In this document: one piece after another, positions 8,753 to 16,942 of the stretch
Layout: each line of letters opens with the position of its first letter
Position numbering within the stretch: the stretch's first letter is position 1
NCBI GenBank assembly: GCA_014860115.1
Contig: JACZKK010000135.1
Span: 1-43,847 of the forward strand
Direction of reading: 5' to 3'
Length of the DNA stretch: 43,847 nucleotides
Source of the DNA: Ignavibacteriaceae bacterium
Lineage (GTDB): Bacteria > Bacteroidota > Ignavibacteria > Ignavibacteriales > Ignavibacteriaceae
Notes under the pieces: generated by a model
Database searches by the model: none
Told to the model about the DNA's origin: nothing
What the model saw: the letters and a program-made list of their open reading frames with translations, nothing else
Position numbers and translations under genes: made by a program

Positions 8753-9607
8753 TTACTTTTTCTCGTCGCCGAGATGGAACCGGTCAAACCGTGCAACCTT
8801 GGCATTGGAGCTATGCTTTGTATTGAATTCCTTAAGCAAATCACTCACCGTTTTTGAATTATCTTTAATGAATGCCTGCTCAAGAAGCACATTTTCCTGA
8901 TAAAATTTGTTCAATCTACCCATAGCAATTTTCTCCAGCATCTGTTCTGGTTTGCCCTCTTTTTTAGCCAGCTCTTTATATATCTCTATCTCTTTTTCAA
9001 CCGTATCTTTCGGGACATCTTCTCTTTTAACGCTTATCGGATTCATCGCCGCAACCTGCATTGCCATATCTTTACCGATTAAATAAAGCTCATCGTTTCC
9101 TGCTTTTACATCATCAAACTTGATTAGCACCCCGAGCTTTGATCCCATGTGGATATAATCTACAAGCAAACCATCTTTTGCCTCGATAATATCGAATCGT
9201 GAAATTTCTATCTTCTCACCAACCTTACCCAAAACATCGTTCAACTTATCCTGAACATCAGAATTTTTCATTAACTCTTCGACATTTTTTGGTTTGTTCT
9301 TGTGAATAGCATCAATGACAAACTTTGCCAGATTTACGAAATCTTCACTCTTTGCAACAAAATCAGTTTCGCAATTTATTTCAAGTATAGTTCCAAATTT
9401 TTTATCATCAGATAGTTTGGTTACAACCAACCCTTCGTTTGCAGATTTTTCAGCTCTCTTTGCAGCAACAGAAGCACCTTTCTTTCTTAGTATCTCAATT
9501 GCTTTTTGTATATCGCCGTTGGCTTCCTCAAGAGCGCGTTTGCAATCCATCATTCCGGCGCCGGTTCTTTGTCTTAAATCATTTACTTGTGCAGCAGTAA
9601 TAGCCAT
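8753..9607 (-). CDS. tsf: Translation elongation factor Ts
   Basis: Guanine-nucleotide exchange factor for EF-Tu. The 284-residue protein has the N-terminal UBA-like domain ITAAQVNDLRQRTGAGMMDCKRALEEANGD, followed by the core motif INCETDFVAKSEDFVNLAK (TDFV being the residues that contact EF-Tu). The dimerisation region includes DMAMQVAAMNP, and the C-terminal block is EIYKELAKKEGKPEQMLEKIAMGRLNKFYQE. It follows rpsB by 21 bp and is closed by the hairpin at 8712-8743. Confidence 0.98.
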   Translation of the reverse strand: MAITAAQVNDLRQRTGAGMMDCKRALEEANGDIQKAIEILRKKGASVAAKRAEKSANEGLVVTKLSDDKKFGTILEINCETDFVAKSEDFVNLAKFVIDAIHKNKPKNVEELMKNSDVQDKLNDVLGKVGEKIEISRFDIIEAKDGLLVDYIHMGSKLGVLIKFDDVKAGNDELYLIGKDMAMQVAAMNPISVKREDVPKDTVEKEIEIYKELAKKEGKPEQMLEKIAMGRLNKFYQENVLLEQAFIKDNSKTVSDLLKEFNTKHSSNAKVARFDRFHLGDEKK

Positions 9608-9628
9608 AATATTTATTTCCTTTCAAAA

Positions 9629-10498
9629 TTAATTTTCTGAAGAAGGTTCTTTTGTATCTAAATCTTTTTTCTCTTCAGAAATTTCGTCTTCTTTTTTATC
9701 TCTTCGCTTTAAATGTTTTTTTGATACTTTTTTATCATCAGCCTGCTCAGTCTCTTCATGATGCTCTTTTCTTGCTCTTTCTCTTTCAGAAATTTCTTCA
9801 GCTTTTCTTTCTTTAAATTTTGCCTGACCTTCAAAAACTGCATCTGCCATATGCTTAATAATAAGTTCTATTGTTTTAACTGCATCATCATTTGCGGGAA
9901 TTACGTGATCGATAAGATCCGGATCACAATTTGTATCAACCATTGCAAATACAGGTATGTTCAGCCTCTTTGCTTCTTTTACTGCGATGTCTTCTTTCTT
10001 AATATCCACAACAAAAACTGCACCGGGCAGTTTTGACATAGTCTCAACTCCCTCAAGAATTTTCTTCAGCTTGTCACGTTCACGAGTAAGGAATAATCTT
10101 TCCTTCTTAGTTATCTTCTCAAAAGTACCGTCAGTTTCCTGCTTCTCGATGTTCTGTAATCTTTTCACACTCTTTCTGATCGTGGAAAAGTTTGTGAGCA
10201 TTCCGCCAAGCCATCGTTCGCTTACCCAGTTCATTCCGCATCTTTTAGCTTCCGATTCGATAACTCCTTTTGCCTGCTTTTTAGTTCCGACAAAAAGTAT
10301 AGAACCGCCCTGGGAAACAGCGTCGACCATTTCCTGGTATGCCTGATTAAGTAATCCAAGACTTTTCTTTAAATCGATGATGTGTATCCCATTCTTCTCC
10401 ATGAAAATGTACGGTTTCATTTTGGGATTCCAGCGGCGTGTTAAATGCCCGAAGTGTGCACCTGATTCAATTAGGTGCGTCAACTCTATAGTTGCCAT
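9629..10498 (-). CDS. rpsB: 30S ribosomal protein S2
   Basis: Binds the 30S head-body junction with S1. The 289 residues open with the conserved [24 protein letters not shown], contain [12 protein letters not shown] and [16 protein letters not shown], and end the core at [14 protein letters not shown]. The family is usually about 230-260 residues; this copy carries an extra highly charged C-terminal tail (about residues 222-289, rich in Lys, Glu and Arg), predicted disordered or coiled. It is co-transcribed with tsf. Its leader (10499-10580) contains a segment that can pair with the Shine-Dalgarno region; see findings. Confidence 0.98.
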   Translation of the reverse strand: MATIELTHLIESGAHFGHLTRRWNPKMKPYIFMEKNGIHIIDLKKSLGLLNQAYQEMVDAVSQGGSILFVGTKKQAKGVIESEAKRCGMNWVSERWLGGMLTNFSTIRKSVKRLQNIEKQETDGTFEKITKKERLFLTRERDKLKKILEGVETMSKLPGAVFVVDIKKEDIAVKEAKRLNIPVFAMVDTNCDPDLIDHVIPANDDAVKTIELIIKHMADAVFEGQAKFKERKAEEISERERARKEHHEETEQADDKKVSKKHLKRRDKKEDEISEEKKDLDTKEPSSEN

Positions 10499-10506
10499 TA
10501 GTATAT

Positions 10507-10571
10507 CTCCTGTTTTTATCTTCTACCCTCGTCGTCTTTACCCTCAATCCCATTAATTCAGGACACAGGAG
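10507..10571 (-). promoter_or_regulatory. Possible autoregulatory leader of rpsB
   Basis: On the transcribed strand the Shine-Dalgarno ACAGGAG (complement of 10507-10513, 8 nt before the rpsB ATG) is exactly complementary over 7 nt to CTCCTGT further upstream (complement of 10565-10571). Pairing would hide the ribosome binding site. Many bacteria control rpsB-tsf through a leader bound by S2, so the idea is reasonable, but a 7-nt match may be chance. Confidence 0.3.
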
Positions 10572-10607
10572 GTAAATCGGAAGATATGAATGTTTATTAA
10601 TTAATTT

Positions 10608-10668
10608 AGTTTATAGTTAAAATAGTTGTTGGTTTTAGTTTTATAGTTTCAGTTACAGTTAATAAGTT
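10608..10668. repeat. AGTT-rich quasi-periodic spacer
   Basis: The 241-bp spacer between rpsI and rpsB contains eight AGTT words in 61 bp (starts 10608, 10615, 10624, 10637, 10645, 10651, 10657, 10665), spaced mostly 6-9 bp. It is a degenerate short-period repeat, similar in character to the heptamer runs at 36494-36528 and 39942-39976. I see no clear terminator hairpin for rpsI in this spacer. Confidence 0.5.
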
Positions 10669-10739
10669 GAATACTAATTTTAAAATCAAGACTTATAACA
10701 AAGTAACCAGGACAAAAAACGAATGAACCAATAACCAAA

Positions 10740-11126
10740 TTATCTCTTAGAAAACTGAAATCTTTTTCTTGCTTTTGGTTGACCGTATTTCTTTCTTTCA
10801 ACCATTCTTGGGTCTCTTGTCAGGAAACCTTCAATTTTTAATGCTGGCCTGAATTCAGGATTTGTATCAATTAAAGCACGAGCTATTCCTAATCTTATTG
10901 CTTGTGCCTGACCCGTTGAGCCGCCGCCTTTCACTGTAACATGAACATCATACTTACCCTTGGTTTCGGTAACATCAAAAGGTTTTGTAATATCTTCACG
11001 GCTAACCAGTAAAGGGAATGCTTTTTCAAACTCTTTACCGTTGACGGTTATCTTGCCGTTTCCGTTTTTCAGAATTATTCTTGCTACTGATGTTTTCCTT
11101 CTTCCAATAAAAATTCTATCAACCAT
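10740..11126 (-). CDS. rpsI: 30S ribosomal protein S9
   Basis: A 30S head protein whose C-terminal tail reaches the P-site tRNA. The 128-residue protein begins [25 protein letters not shown], contains [19 protein letters not shown], and ends with the conserved tail [27 protein letters not shown], whose final lysine-arginine residues contact tRNA. Its start overlaps the rplM stop by one base, the classic rplM-rpsI operon. Confidence 0.99.
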   Translation of the reverse strand: MVDRIFIGRRKTSVARIILKNGNGKITVNGKEFEKAFPLLVSREDITKPFDVTETKGKYDVHVTVKGGGSTGQAQAIRLGIARALIDTNPEFRPALKIEGFLTRDPRMVERKKYGQPKARKRFQFSKR

Positions 11127-11575
11127 TACTTCTCCGATGTACTTAATGTTTCAGGTTTCTGTGCTTTGTGCGGATGTTCTTCGCCGGCATAAACTTTTAG
11201 TTTAGTAATTAAACTTTTCCCTAATCTGTTTTTAGGTAACATACCTCTTACTGCTTCCTGAATTGCATACTCAGGTTTTTTACTTTTCATTTCTTCATAT
11301 GAACGAATCTTCTGTCCACCGGGGTACATACTGTGCCAGATATATTTTTTTAATTGTTCACGTTTACCAGTCATTTTAATTTTATCAGCATTTATCACAA
11401 TCACGAAATCACCTGTATCCATATTCGGTGTAAATATGGGTTTGGTTTTTCCTCTTATAACCGATGCAACTCTTGATGCCAATCTTCCCAGAGTCTGGTC
11501 CTTTGCATCAACGAGGTACCATTTTCTGGCAGCATCTTCAGGCTTTATAAATCTTGTCATTCCTGTCTTTTTCAA
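11126..11575 (-). CDS. rplM: 50S ribosomal protein L13
   Basis: An early-assembly 50S protein. The 149-residue protein has the conserved [26 protein letters not shown] near the N-terminus, [18 protein letters not shown], and [35 protein letters not shown] at the end. The gene is preceded by a GGAG Shine-Dalgarno (AAGGAG at about 11582-11587 on the minus strand). The leader has a small TGAGC...GCTCA stem (about 11609-11632) that could be an L13-type autoregulatory element, but the evidence is weak. Confidence 0.99.
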   Translation of the reverse strand: MKKTGMTRFIKPEDAARKWYLVDAKDQTLGRLASRVASVIRGKTKPIFTPNMDTGDFVIVINADKIKMTGKREQLKKYIWHSMYPGGQKIRSYEEMKSKKPEYAIQEAVRGMLPKNRLGKSLITKLKVYAGEEHPHKAQKPETLSTSEK

Positions 11576-11770
11576 AATAAACTCCTTCGTTAAACAAATT
11601 CAATTTTTGAGCCTGAAAAAATAAGCTCATACCTTCTAAAAGTCAAGAAATTTAATGGCTATTCAATTTACCTTAACTACACACACTATTTCAGAAATGA
11701 GATTGTTTCGTTAATGAATGAATTTCAAGCAAAATGAAACCTCCAGGGAAGTTTAATGAATTCAGTTTTA

Positions 11771-11801
11771 TTTGAAGCCTGTAGGGGAATTTGTAAATTT
11801 G
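11771..11801 (+). promoter_or_regulatory. Bacteroidota-type promoter for the epimerase gene
   Basis: TTTG (11771-11774), a 19-bp spacer, then TAAATTTG (11794-11801) matches the Bacteroidota consensus TTTG-N19-21-TAnnTTTG exactly. Transcription would begin near 11808, giving a leader of about 35 nt before the ATG at 11843. The 267-bp interval 11576-11842 also holds the divergent rplM upstream region. Confidence 0.72.
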
Positions 11802-11842
11802 TGCTCCAAAATTCTACTTTCTGAATAAAAATAAAGGATAAA

Positions 11843-12880
11843 ATGAATTTTCTCGTCACCGGTGGTTCGGGATTTTTAGGGATAAACCTTATTCGATATC
11901 TACATTCTCAAGGGCATCAGATAAAATCATTAGATTTAGTTGATTTTGAGTATCCAGATATGAATAATAAAATTGAAGCAATAACAGGAGATATACGAGA
12001 TAAAGTGGCAGTAGAAAAGGCTGTTGATGGAGTTGATATAGTTGTTCATTGTGCAGCAGCTCTTCCTCTTTACACACCTGAAGAAATTTTTTCAACTGAC
12101 ATTGATGGCACAAGAACTTTGCTCGAAGCTGCAGAAAAATTTAAAGTCCAGCGCTTTGTGCACGTTTCTTCAACTGCTGTTTATGGAATTCCTGATCATC
12201 ATCCATTGTACGAAACTGATAAACTGGATGGAGTTGGTCCTTACGGAAAAGCTAAAATTCAAGCGGAAGAAGAATGCATTAAATTCCGAGAGAAAGGAAT
12301 GTGTGTTCCGATCATACGTCCAAAGTCGTTTATTGGTCCCGAAAGACTTGGAGTATTCGATTTGCTTTTTGACTGGGCAAAAGATGGACACGGTTTTCCG
12401 ATGATCGGAAATGGAAAAAACCGCTACCAGCTATTGGATGTAGAAGATCTTTGTGAATCAATTTATCTTTGCTGTACTCTGGATAAAGACAAAGTCAACG
12501 ATACATTCAACATTGGTGCAAAAGCATTTACAACAATGAGAGAAGATTACCAGGCAGTTCTGGATTTTGCAGGTCATGGAAAAAAAATTAAAGGACTTCC
12601 TGAAAAACCGATTATATTAACACTAAGAGTTCTTGAAGCAATGAAGCTTTCGCCGCTTTACAAGTGGGTTTACGAAACAGCTTCTAAAGATTCGTTTGTT
12701 TCGATTGAGAAAGCAGAAAGAATTCTCGGATACAAACCAAAGTATTCAAACAAAGATGCCTTAATCAGAAATTATAAATGGTATCTTGATCATCACGAAG
12801 AATTCAAAAATAAAACAGGAATTTCACACAGAGTTCCGTGGAAACAAGGAATTTTAAAAGCCGCAAAGTATTTCTTTTAA
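11843..12880 (+). CDS. NAD(P)-dependent epimerase/dehydratase (extended SDR)
   Basis: An extended short-chain dehydrogenase of 345 residues with the Rossmann motif VTGGSGFLGINLIRYL at the N-terminus, the acidic residue after beta-2 (LDLVDF) suggesting NAD preference, and the catalytic SSTAVYG and YGKAK (Tyr and Lys of YxxxK). The C-terminal half (LLDVEDLCESIYLCC, FNIGAKAFTTMREDYQAVLDFAG) is the sugar or sterol substrate domain; the substrate cannot be read from sequence. An AAGGA ribosome site precedes the ATG. It lies 45 bp before the deoxyhypusine-synthase homologue and shares its terminator at 13987-14020, so the two may be one transcript. Confidence 0.9.
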   Translation: MNFLVTGGSGFLGINLIRYLHSQGHQIKSLDLVDFEYPDMNNKIEAITGDIRDKVAVEKAVDGVDIVVHCAAALPLYTPEEIFSTDIDGTRTLLEAAEKFKVQRFVHVSSTAVYGIPDHHPLYETDKLDGVGPYGKAKIQAEEECIKFREKGMCVPIIRPKSFIGPERLGVFDLLFDWAKDGHGFPMIGNGKNRYQLLDVEDLCESIYLCCTLDKDKVNDTFNIGAKAFTTMREDYQAVLDFAGHGKKIKGLPEKPIILTLRVLEAMKLSPLYKWVYETASKDSFVSIEKAERILGYKPKYSNKDALIRNYKWYLDHHEEFKNKTGISHRVPWKQGILKAAKYFF

Positions 12881-12925
12881 AAATGACATTTGAAAATTTC
12901 AATTATTAAATAAGGAGTTAATAAA

Positions 12926-13969
12926 ATGGCACAAAAAAAAGATTATCTAAAAGAAGTTATCGAGCATATCGATATTAAAAAGCACAATGTTGTTCCATTG
13001 GTTGATGCGATGGAGAATATGGCTTTTACTGCTCGAGACCTGAATCGTGCTGCAAGGATCTATGATATGATGCTAAAGGATAAAAACTGCGGAATCATTT
13101 TAACTCTTGCTGGTAGTTTGTTCAGTGCAGGATTGAAAAAAGTAGTTTATGATATGATTATGAACAATATGGTTGATGCAATTGTATCAACTGGTGCAAT
13201 AATAGTTGACCAGGATTTTTTTGAAGCACTCGGTTTCAAGCATTATAAAGGAACAAAATGGGTTGATGATAATGAGATGAGAGATCTGCACATTGATAGG
13301 ATCTACGACACTTTCATAGACGAAGACGAATTAAGAATTTGTGATGATACTTGTGCAAAAATATTTGATGGAATGGAACCAAAACCATATTCATCGAGAG
13401 AATTCCTTTATGAATTTGGAAGATACCTTGAGAACAACGGCGGACCAAAAGTAGATGATTCAGTTGTCTGGGCAGCATACAAAAAAAATGTTCCTATTTT
13501 CGTCCCGGCGTTTTCTGATTGTTCAGCAGGATTTGGTTTTGTTGTTCATCAAACACAAAACCCTGATAACCATGTGTCTGTTGACTCAGCAAAAGATTTT
13601 GTTGAGTTGACCAAAATAAAATTGGCTAGTAGGGATACCGGAATATTTATGATTGGCGGCGGTGTTCCGAAAAACTTCACTCAGGATATTGTTGTTGCGG
13701 CAGACATTCTCCAGGAAGATGCAACAATGCACAAGTACGCTGTTCAAATTACTGTTGCAGACGAAAGAGATGGTGCACTTTCCGGCTCAACGCTTAAAGA
13801 AGCAAGTTCATGGGGTAAAGTTGAAACAACTTATGAGCAGATGGTTTATTCTGAGGCTACTGTTGCTATGCCATTAATTGTTGGATATGCATATCACAAG
13901 GGAAGCTGGAAGGAAAGAAAAGGCAAAGAGTTTCAGAAGATTTATTCAAAGGTTGATATAACAGCTTAA
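12926..13969 (+). CDS. Deoxyhypusine synthase-like protein
   Basis: Homologue of deoxyhypusine synthase, which in eukaryotes and archaea moves an aminobutyl group from spermidine to eIF5A. Bacteria have no eIF5A, and bacterial members are thought to transfer the aminobutyl group in polyamine synthesis (homospermidine-type products). The 347-residue protein keeps the NAD-binding LTLAGSLFSAGLKKVV and VDAIVSTGAIIV, VPIFVPAFSDCSAGFG, MIGGGVPKNFTQD, and SSWGKV, whose lysine aligns with the catalytic enzyme-imine lysine (Lys329 in human). The active site therefore looks intact. An AAGGAG ribosome site is at 12912-12917. It is followed by a strong terminator. Confidence 0.88.
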   Translation: MAQKKDYLKEVIEHIDIKKHNVVPLVDAMENMAFTARDLNRAARIYDMMLKDKNCGIILTLAGSLFSAGLKKVVYDMIMNNMVDAIVSTGAIIVDQDFFEALGFKHYKGTKWVDDNEMRDLHIDRIYDTFIDEDELRICDDTCAKIFDGMEPKPYSSREFLYEFGRYLENNGGPKVDDSVVWAAYKKNVPIFVPAFSDCSAGFGFVVHQTQNPDNHVSVDSAKDFVELTKIKLASRDTGIFMIGGGVPKNFTQDIVVAADILQEDATMHKYAVQITVADERDGALSGSTLKEASSWGKVETTYEQMVYSEATVAMPLIVGYAYHKGSWKERKGKEFQKIYSKVDITA

Positions 13970-13986
13970 CAATCAAAAAACATTTC

Positions 13987-14026
13987 AAGTCACACCAAAA
14001 CGTTAGTTGAGGTGTGACTTTTATCA
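13987..14026 (+). terminator. Intrinsic terminator after the deoxyhypusine synthase-like gene
   Basis: AAGTCACACC (13987-13996) pairs perfectly over 10 bp with GGTGTGACTT (14011-14020), followed by a T-rich stretch. It ends the epimerase/synthase unit ahead of trkA. Confidence 0.92.
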
Positions 14027-14052
14027 TTTAAACCAAAAAAACCTCTTTGTTT

Positions 14053-14082
14053 TTTGATTCATAAAGAGTGAAATTTACTTTG
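14053..14082 (+). promoter_or_regulatory. Candidate promoter of trkA
   Basis: TTTG (14053-14056), an 18-bp spacer and TTACTTTG (14075-14082) match the Bacteroidota pattern with one mismatch in the -7 box. Transcription would start near 14089, about 22 nt before the GTG start of trkA. Confidence 0.5.
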
Positions 14083-14110
14083 TATGTAGAATTAAGTAAG
14101 GTAAAGCAGA

Positions 14111-15451
14111 GTGAGAATTATAATCGCAGGTATGGGGGACGTTGGATATCATCTGGCAAAACAGCTTTCCAATGAAGAGCACGACATCATTGCCATCGAT
14201 AAGGATCAGCAAAGACTTAGTTATTTAGATTCTCTTGCTGATGTTCTTACCATCAACGGCTCATCAACAAGCATTTCAGTACTTAAGCAGGCACAGGTTG
14301 AAAAAGCAGATCTTTATGTTGCTGTAACCTCATTTGAAGAAGCTAATGTTACGAGTTCGATACTTGCCAAAAAACTTGGCGCTAAAAGAACCATCGCAAG
14401 AATTGGTAACTCCGAATATTTGGATGATGAACTTGAGTTCAGCTTTAAGGAAATCGGGGTAGATTTTATGATTTATCCTGAGGAGTTAGCTGCGAGAGAA
14501 ATGGTCAACCTGATTCTTAGGACAGCAGCGACCGATGTCATGGATTTTGAAGGAGGCAAACTTTCAGTAATAGGTTTGCGCTTGGATAAAGATGCACCTG
14601 TAATAAGAAAAACTATTGTTGATATCGCTAAAGAATTTGAAACATTCGATTTCAGAATTGTAGCTCTGCAAAGAAATTTTCGGACGATAATACCAAAAGG
14701 CAACGACAGATTCCTGCCGAATGACCAGGTATTTGTAATTTCAAAACCTGAAGGCAACAACGTAGTTATGAAACTTGCAGGTAAAGAAGATATTAAGTTT
14801 GACAACATCATGATTCTGGGCGGGAGTAAGATTGGTCACAGAGTCGCTCAATTGCTTGAAGATAAAATGACTGTCAAACTGATTGAATCGGATGAAGATA
14901 AAAGTCTCAAACTTGCTGATACATTAAAAAGTACTTTAGTGATTAAAGGAGATGGAAGAGATATAGATTTACTTGCCCAGGAAGGAATAATCGATGTCGA
15001 TGCATTCGTTGCAGTTACCGAAGATGCTGAAACCAACATCATAACTTGCCTGATGGCAAAACACCTCGGAGTTAAAAAGGCAATCGGACTTGTTGATAAG
15101 GTTGATTACATCCCGCTCACTCAAACCATCGGACTGGATTCACTCATTAATAAAAAATTAATTGCTGCAAATAACATCTCCAGATTTATACGAAAAAGCG
15201 AAGTTCTCGCTCTTAGCACACTTGAAGGAATAGATGCAGATATTATGGAATACTTCGTCCAGCCTAACTCACCGATTACAAAAAAGCCTATTAAAGATCT
15301 CAACTTTCCAAAGGAAGCAATTATCGGAGGTATAATCCGAGGTGAAGAGTCGATAATTGCAGTTGGCGAAACTCAAATTCAAAAGGGTGATAAAGTGGTT
15401 GTCTTCTCTCTTCCCGGTGGCGTAAAACAAACTGAAAAGTTCTTCAAGTAA
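14111..15451 (+). CDS. trkA: Trk potassium uptake regulator TrkA
   Basis: Cytoplasmic NAD(H)-binding subunit that gates the TrkH potassium channel. The 446-residue protein has the two tandem RCK units expected of full-length TrkA. First: RIIIAGMGDVGYHLAKQLSNEEHDIIAIDKD followed by a TrkA-C segment (about 140-220). Second: DNIMILGGSKIGHRVAQLLED (about 230 onward) followed by its own TrkA-C segment ending in a KGDKVVVFSLPGG strand. It begins with GTG; the codon after it opens the typical RIIIAGMG strand and no upstream ATG fits. Its stop overlaps the trkH ATG by one base (TAATG), showing translational coupling. Confidence 0.96.
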   Translation: MRIIIAGMGDVGYHLAKQLSNEEHDIIAIDKDQQRLSYLDSLADVLTINGSSTSISVLKQAQVEKADLYVAVTSFEEANVTSSILAKKLGAKRTIARIGNSEYLDDELEFSFKEIGVDFMIYPEELAAREMVNLILRTAATDVMDFEGGKLSVIGLRLDKDAPVIRKTIVDIAKEFETFDFRIVALQRNFRTIIPKGNDRFLPNDQVFVISKPEGNNVVMKLAGKEDIKFDNIMILGGSKIGHRVAQLLEDKMTVKLIESDEDKSLKLADTLKSTLVIKGDGRDIDLLAQEGIIDVDAFVAVTEDAETNIITCLMAKHLGVKKAIGLVDKVDYIPLTQTIGLDSLINKKLIAANNISRFIRKSEVLALSTLEGIDADIMEYFVQPNSPITKKPIKDLNFPKEAIIGGIIRGEESIIAVGETQIQKGDKVVVFSLPGGVKQTEKFFK

Positions 15452-16899
15452 TGAACTTCAAATTAGTATTCAACATTCTTGGATTTTTGTTGATGCTAAC
15501 CGGGGTGTTCATGCTTGCAGGCATCCCCTTCTCTCTATATTACAACGATGATGACATTCTCGTCTTATTTCTTTCCGGACTTGGTACCGCTCTGCTTGGC
15601 TTTATCACCTGGCTGATCACATTAAAAAATCTTGAAAAAGAATTTAGTAAACGAGAAGGTTATTTGATAGTTACGCTCGGCTGGTTTTTAATGTCAGTCT
15701 TTGGCGCATTCCCATTCTTTTTCTCCGGGTACTTTACTTCATTTACAGATGCTTTCTTCGAGACTGTATCAGGATTTACAACAACCGGAGCTTCAATTTT
15801 AAGCGATGTGGAAGTACTACCGCATGGGTTGCTCTTCTGGCGAAGTATGACTCACTGGATTGGCGGTATGGGAATAATTGTTTTATCAATTGCTATAATG
15901 CCGTTGTTAGGAATTGGCGGGATGCAATTGTTTCAGGCTGAAGTTGCGGGTCCGAGCAAAGACAAACTTCATCCTCGTGTAAAAGAAACAGCTAAGCGAC
16001 TCTGGGCAATTTATGTTTTATTCACCGGAACTGAAACTTTGCTTCTTTTATTTGGAGGAATGAACTTATTTGATTCACTCTGCCACTCTTTCGGAACTTT
16101 GGCAACAGGAGGATTTTCAACAAAGAATCAAAGCGTTGCGTATTACAATTCACCTTTTATTGAATATGTAATTATCATTTTTATGCTGATCGGGGGAACT
16201 AATTTTTCCCTTCATTATCTCGCATTAAAAGGTAAGTTGTTCAGATACTTTAAGGATAGTGAATTTAGATTTTATTTTGGTTTGGTAATATTCCTTATAA
16301 TATCGTCGTCTTTATTCCTGATCATTTATAACAATCAGTCAGTTGAATCTTCTTTCAGAGATACGGCATTCAGCGTTATTTCAGTTATCAGCTCAACTGG
16401 ATTTGCAACTGTCGATTATCAAAAGTGGGCTCCATTCTTCTCTGAGGTATTTCTCATCATGCTTTTACTCGGAGCCTGTGCTGGTTCAACCAGCGGTGGT
16501 GTTAAGATGATCAGATACCAGTTGCTTTTAAAAAACAGTCTTCTTGAACTTAAACGACTCATACATCCGCAAGCAGTTATTCCCGTCAGGCAAAACGGTA
16601 AAGTTGTTCAAACTGAAATAATTGCAAAAGTCGGTGCATTCGTACTTCTTTATCTTTTCATTTTTGGTATTGGCTCGGTTATCCTTGCCATTACGGGGTT
16701 AGATTCAACTTCTGCGATGGGTTCAGTTGCAGCGTGTCTCGCAAACATTGGTCCGGGTTTGGATGTTACAGGTCCGGTTTCTAATTACAGTTCAGTTACC
16801 GATTTAGGAAAGTGGGTACTTAGTTTCATTATGCTTCTTGGAAGATTAGAAATCTTCACTATTCTCATTCTCTTTTCACCTTCACTCTGGAAAAAGTAA
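15451..16899 (+). CDS. trkH: Potassium channel subunit TrkH, copy 1
   Basis: Membrane pore of the Trk potassium uptake system. The 482-residue protein has the four pore-loop selectivity segments of the family: GFTTTGAS, LATGGFST, SSTGFAT and ANIGPGLD, each with the filter glycine, and hydrophobic helices between them. Other family markers are WRSMTHWIGGMGIIVLSIAIMPLLGIGGMQLF and GACAGSTSGGVKMIR. Coupled to trkA by a one-base overlap, so it is probably the main TrkA partner. A second copy of identical length follows 43 bp later. Confidence 0.96.
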   Translation: MNFKLVFNILGFLLMLTGVFMLAGIPFSLYYNDDDILVLFLSGLGTALLGFITWLITLKNLEKEFSKREGYLIVTLGWFLMSVFGAFPFFFSGYFTSFTDAFFETVSGFTTTGASILSDVEVLPHGLLFWRSMTHWIGGMGIIVLSIAIMPLLGIGGMQLFQAEVAGPSKDKLHPRVKETAKRLWAIYVLFTGTETLLLLFGGMNLFDSLCHSFGTLATGGFSTKNQSVAYYNSPFIEYVIIIFMLIGGTNFSLHYLALKGKLFRYFKDSEFRFYFGLVIFLIISSSLFLIIYNNQSVESSFRDTAFSVISVISSTGFATVDYQKWAPFFSEVFLIMLLLGACAGSTSGGVKMIRYQLLLKNSLLELKRLIHPQAVIPVRQNGKVVQTEIIAKVGAFVLLYLFIFGIGSVILAITGLDSTSAMGSVAACLANIGPGLDVTGPVSNYSSVTDLGKWVLSFIMLLGRLEIFTILILFSPSLWKK

Positions 16900-16942
16900 A
16901 ATAACAATTGCCTCACCATTTTAGTTGATTTAGATTTGTAAT

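Noticed and set aside
11609-11632. L13-type leader hairpin upstream of rplM
   Set aside because: Only a 5-bp stem; not enough to list as a regulatory RNA on its own.
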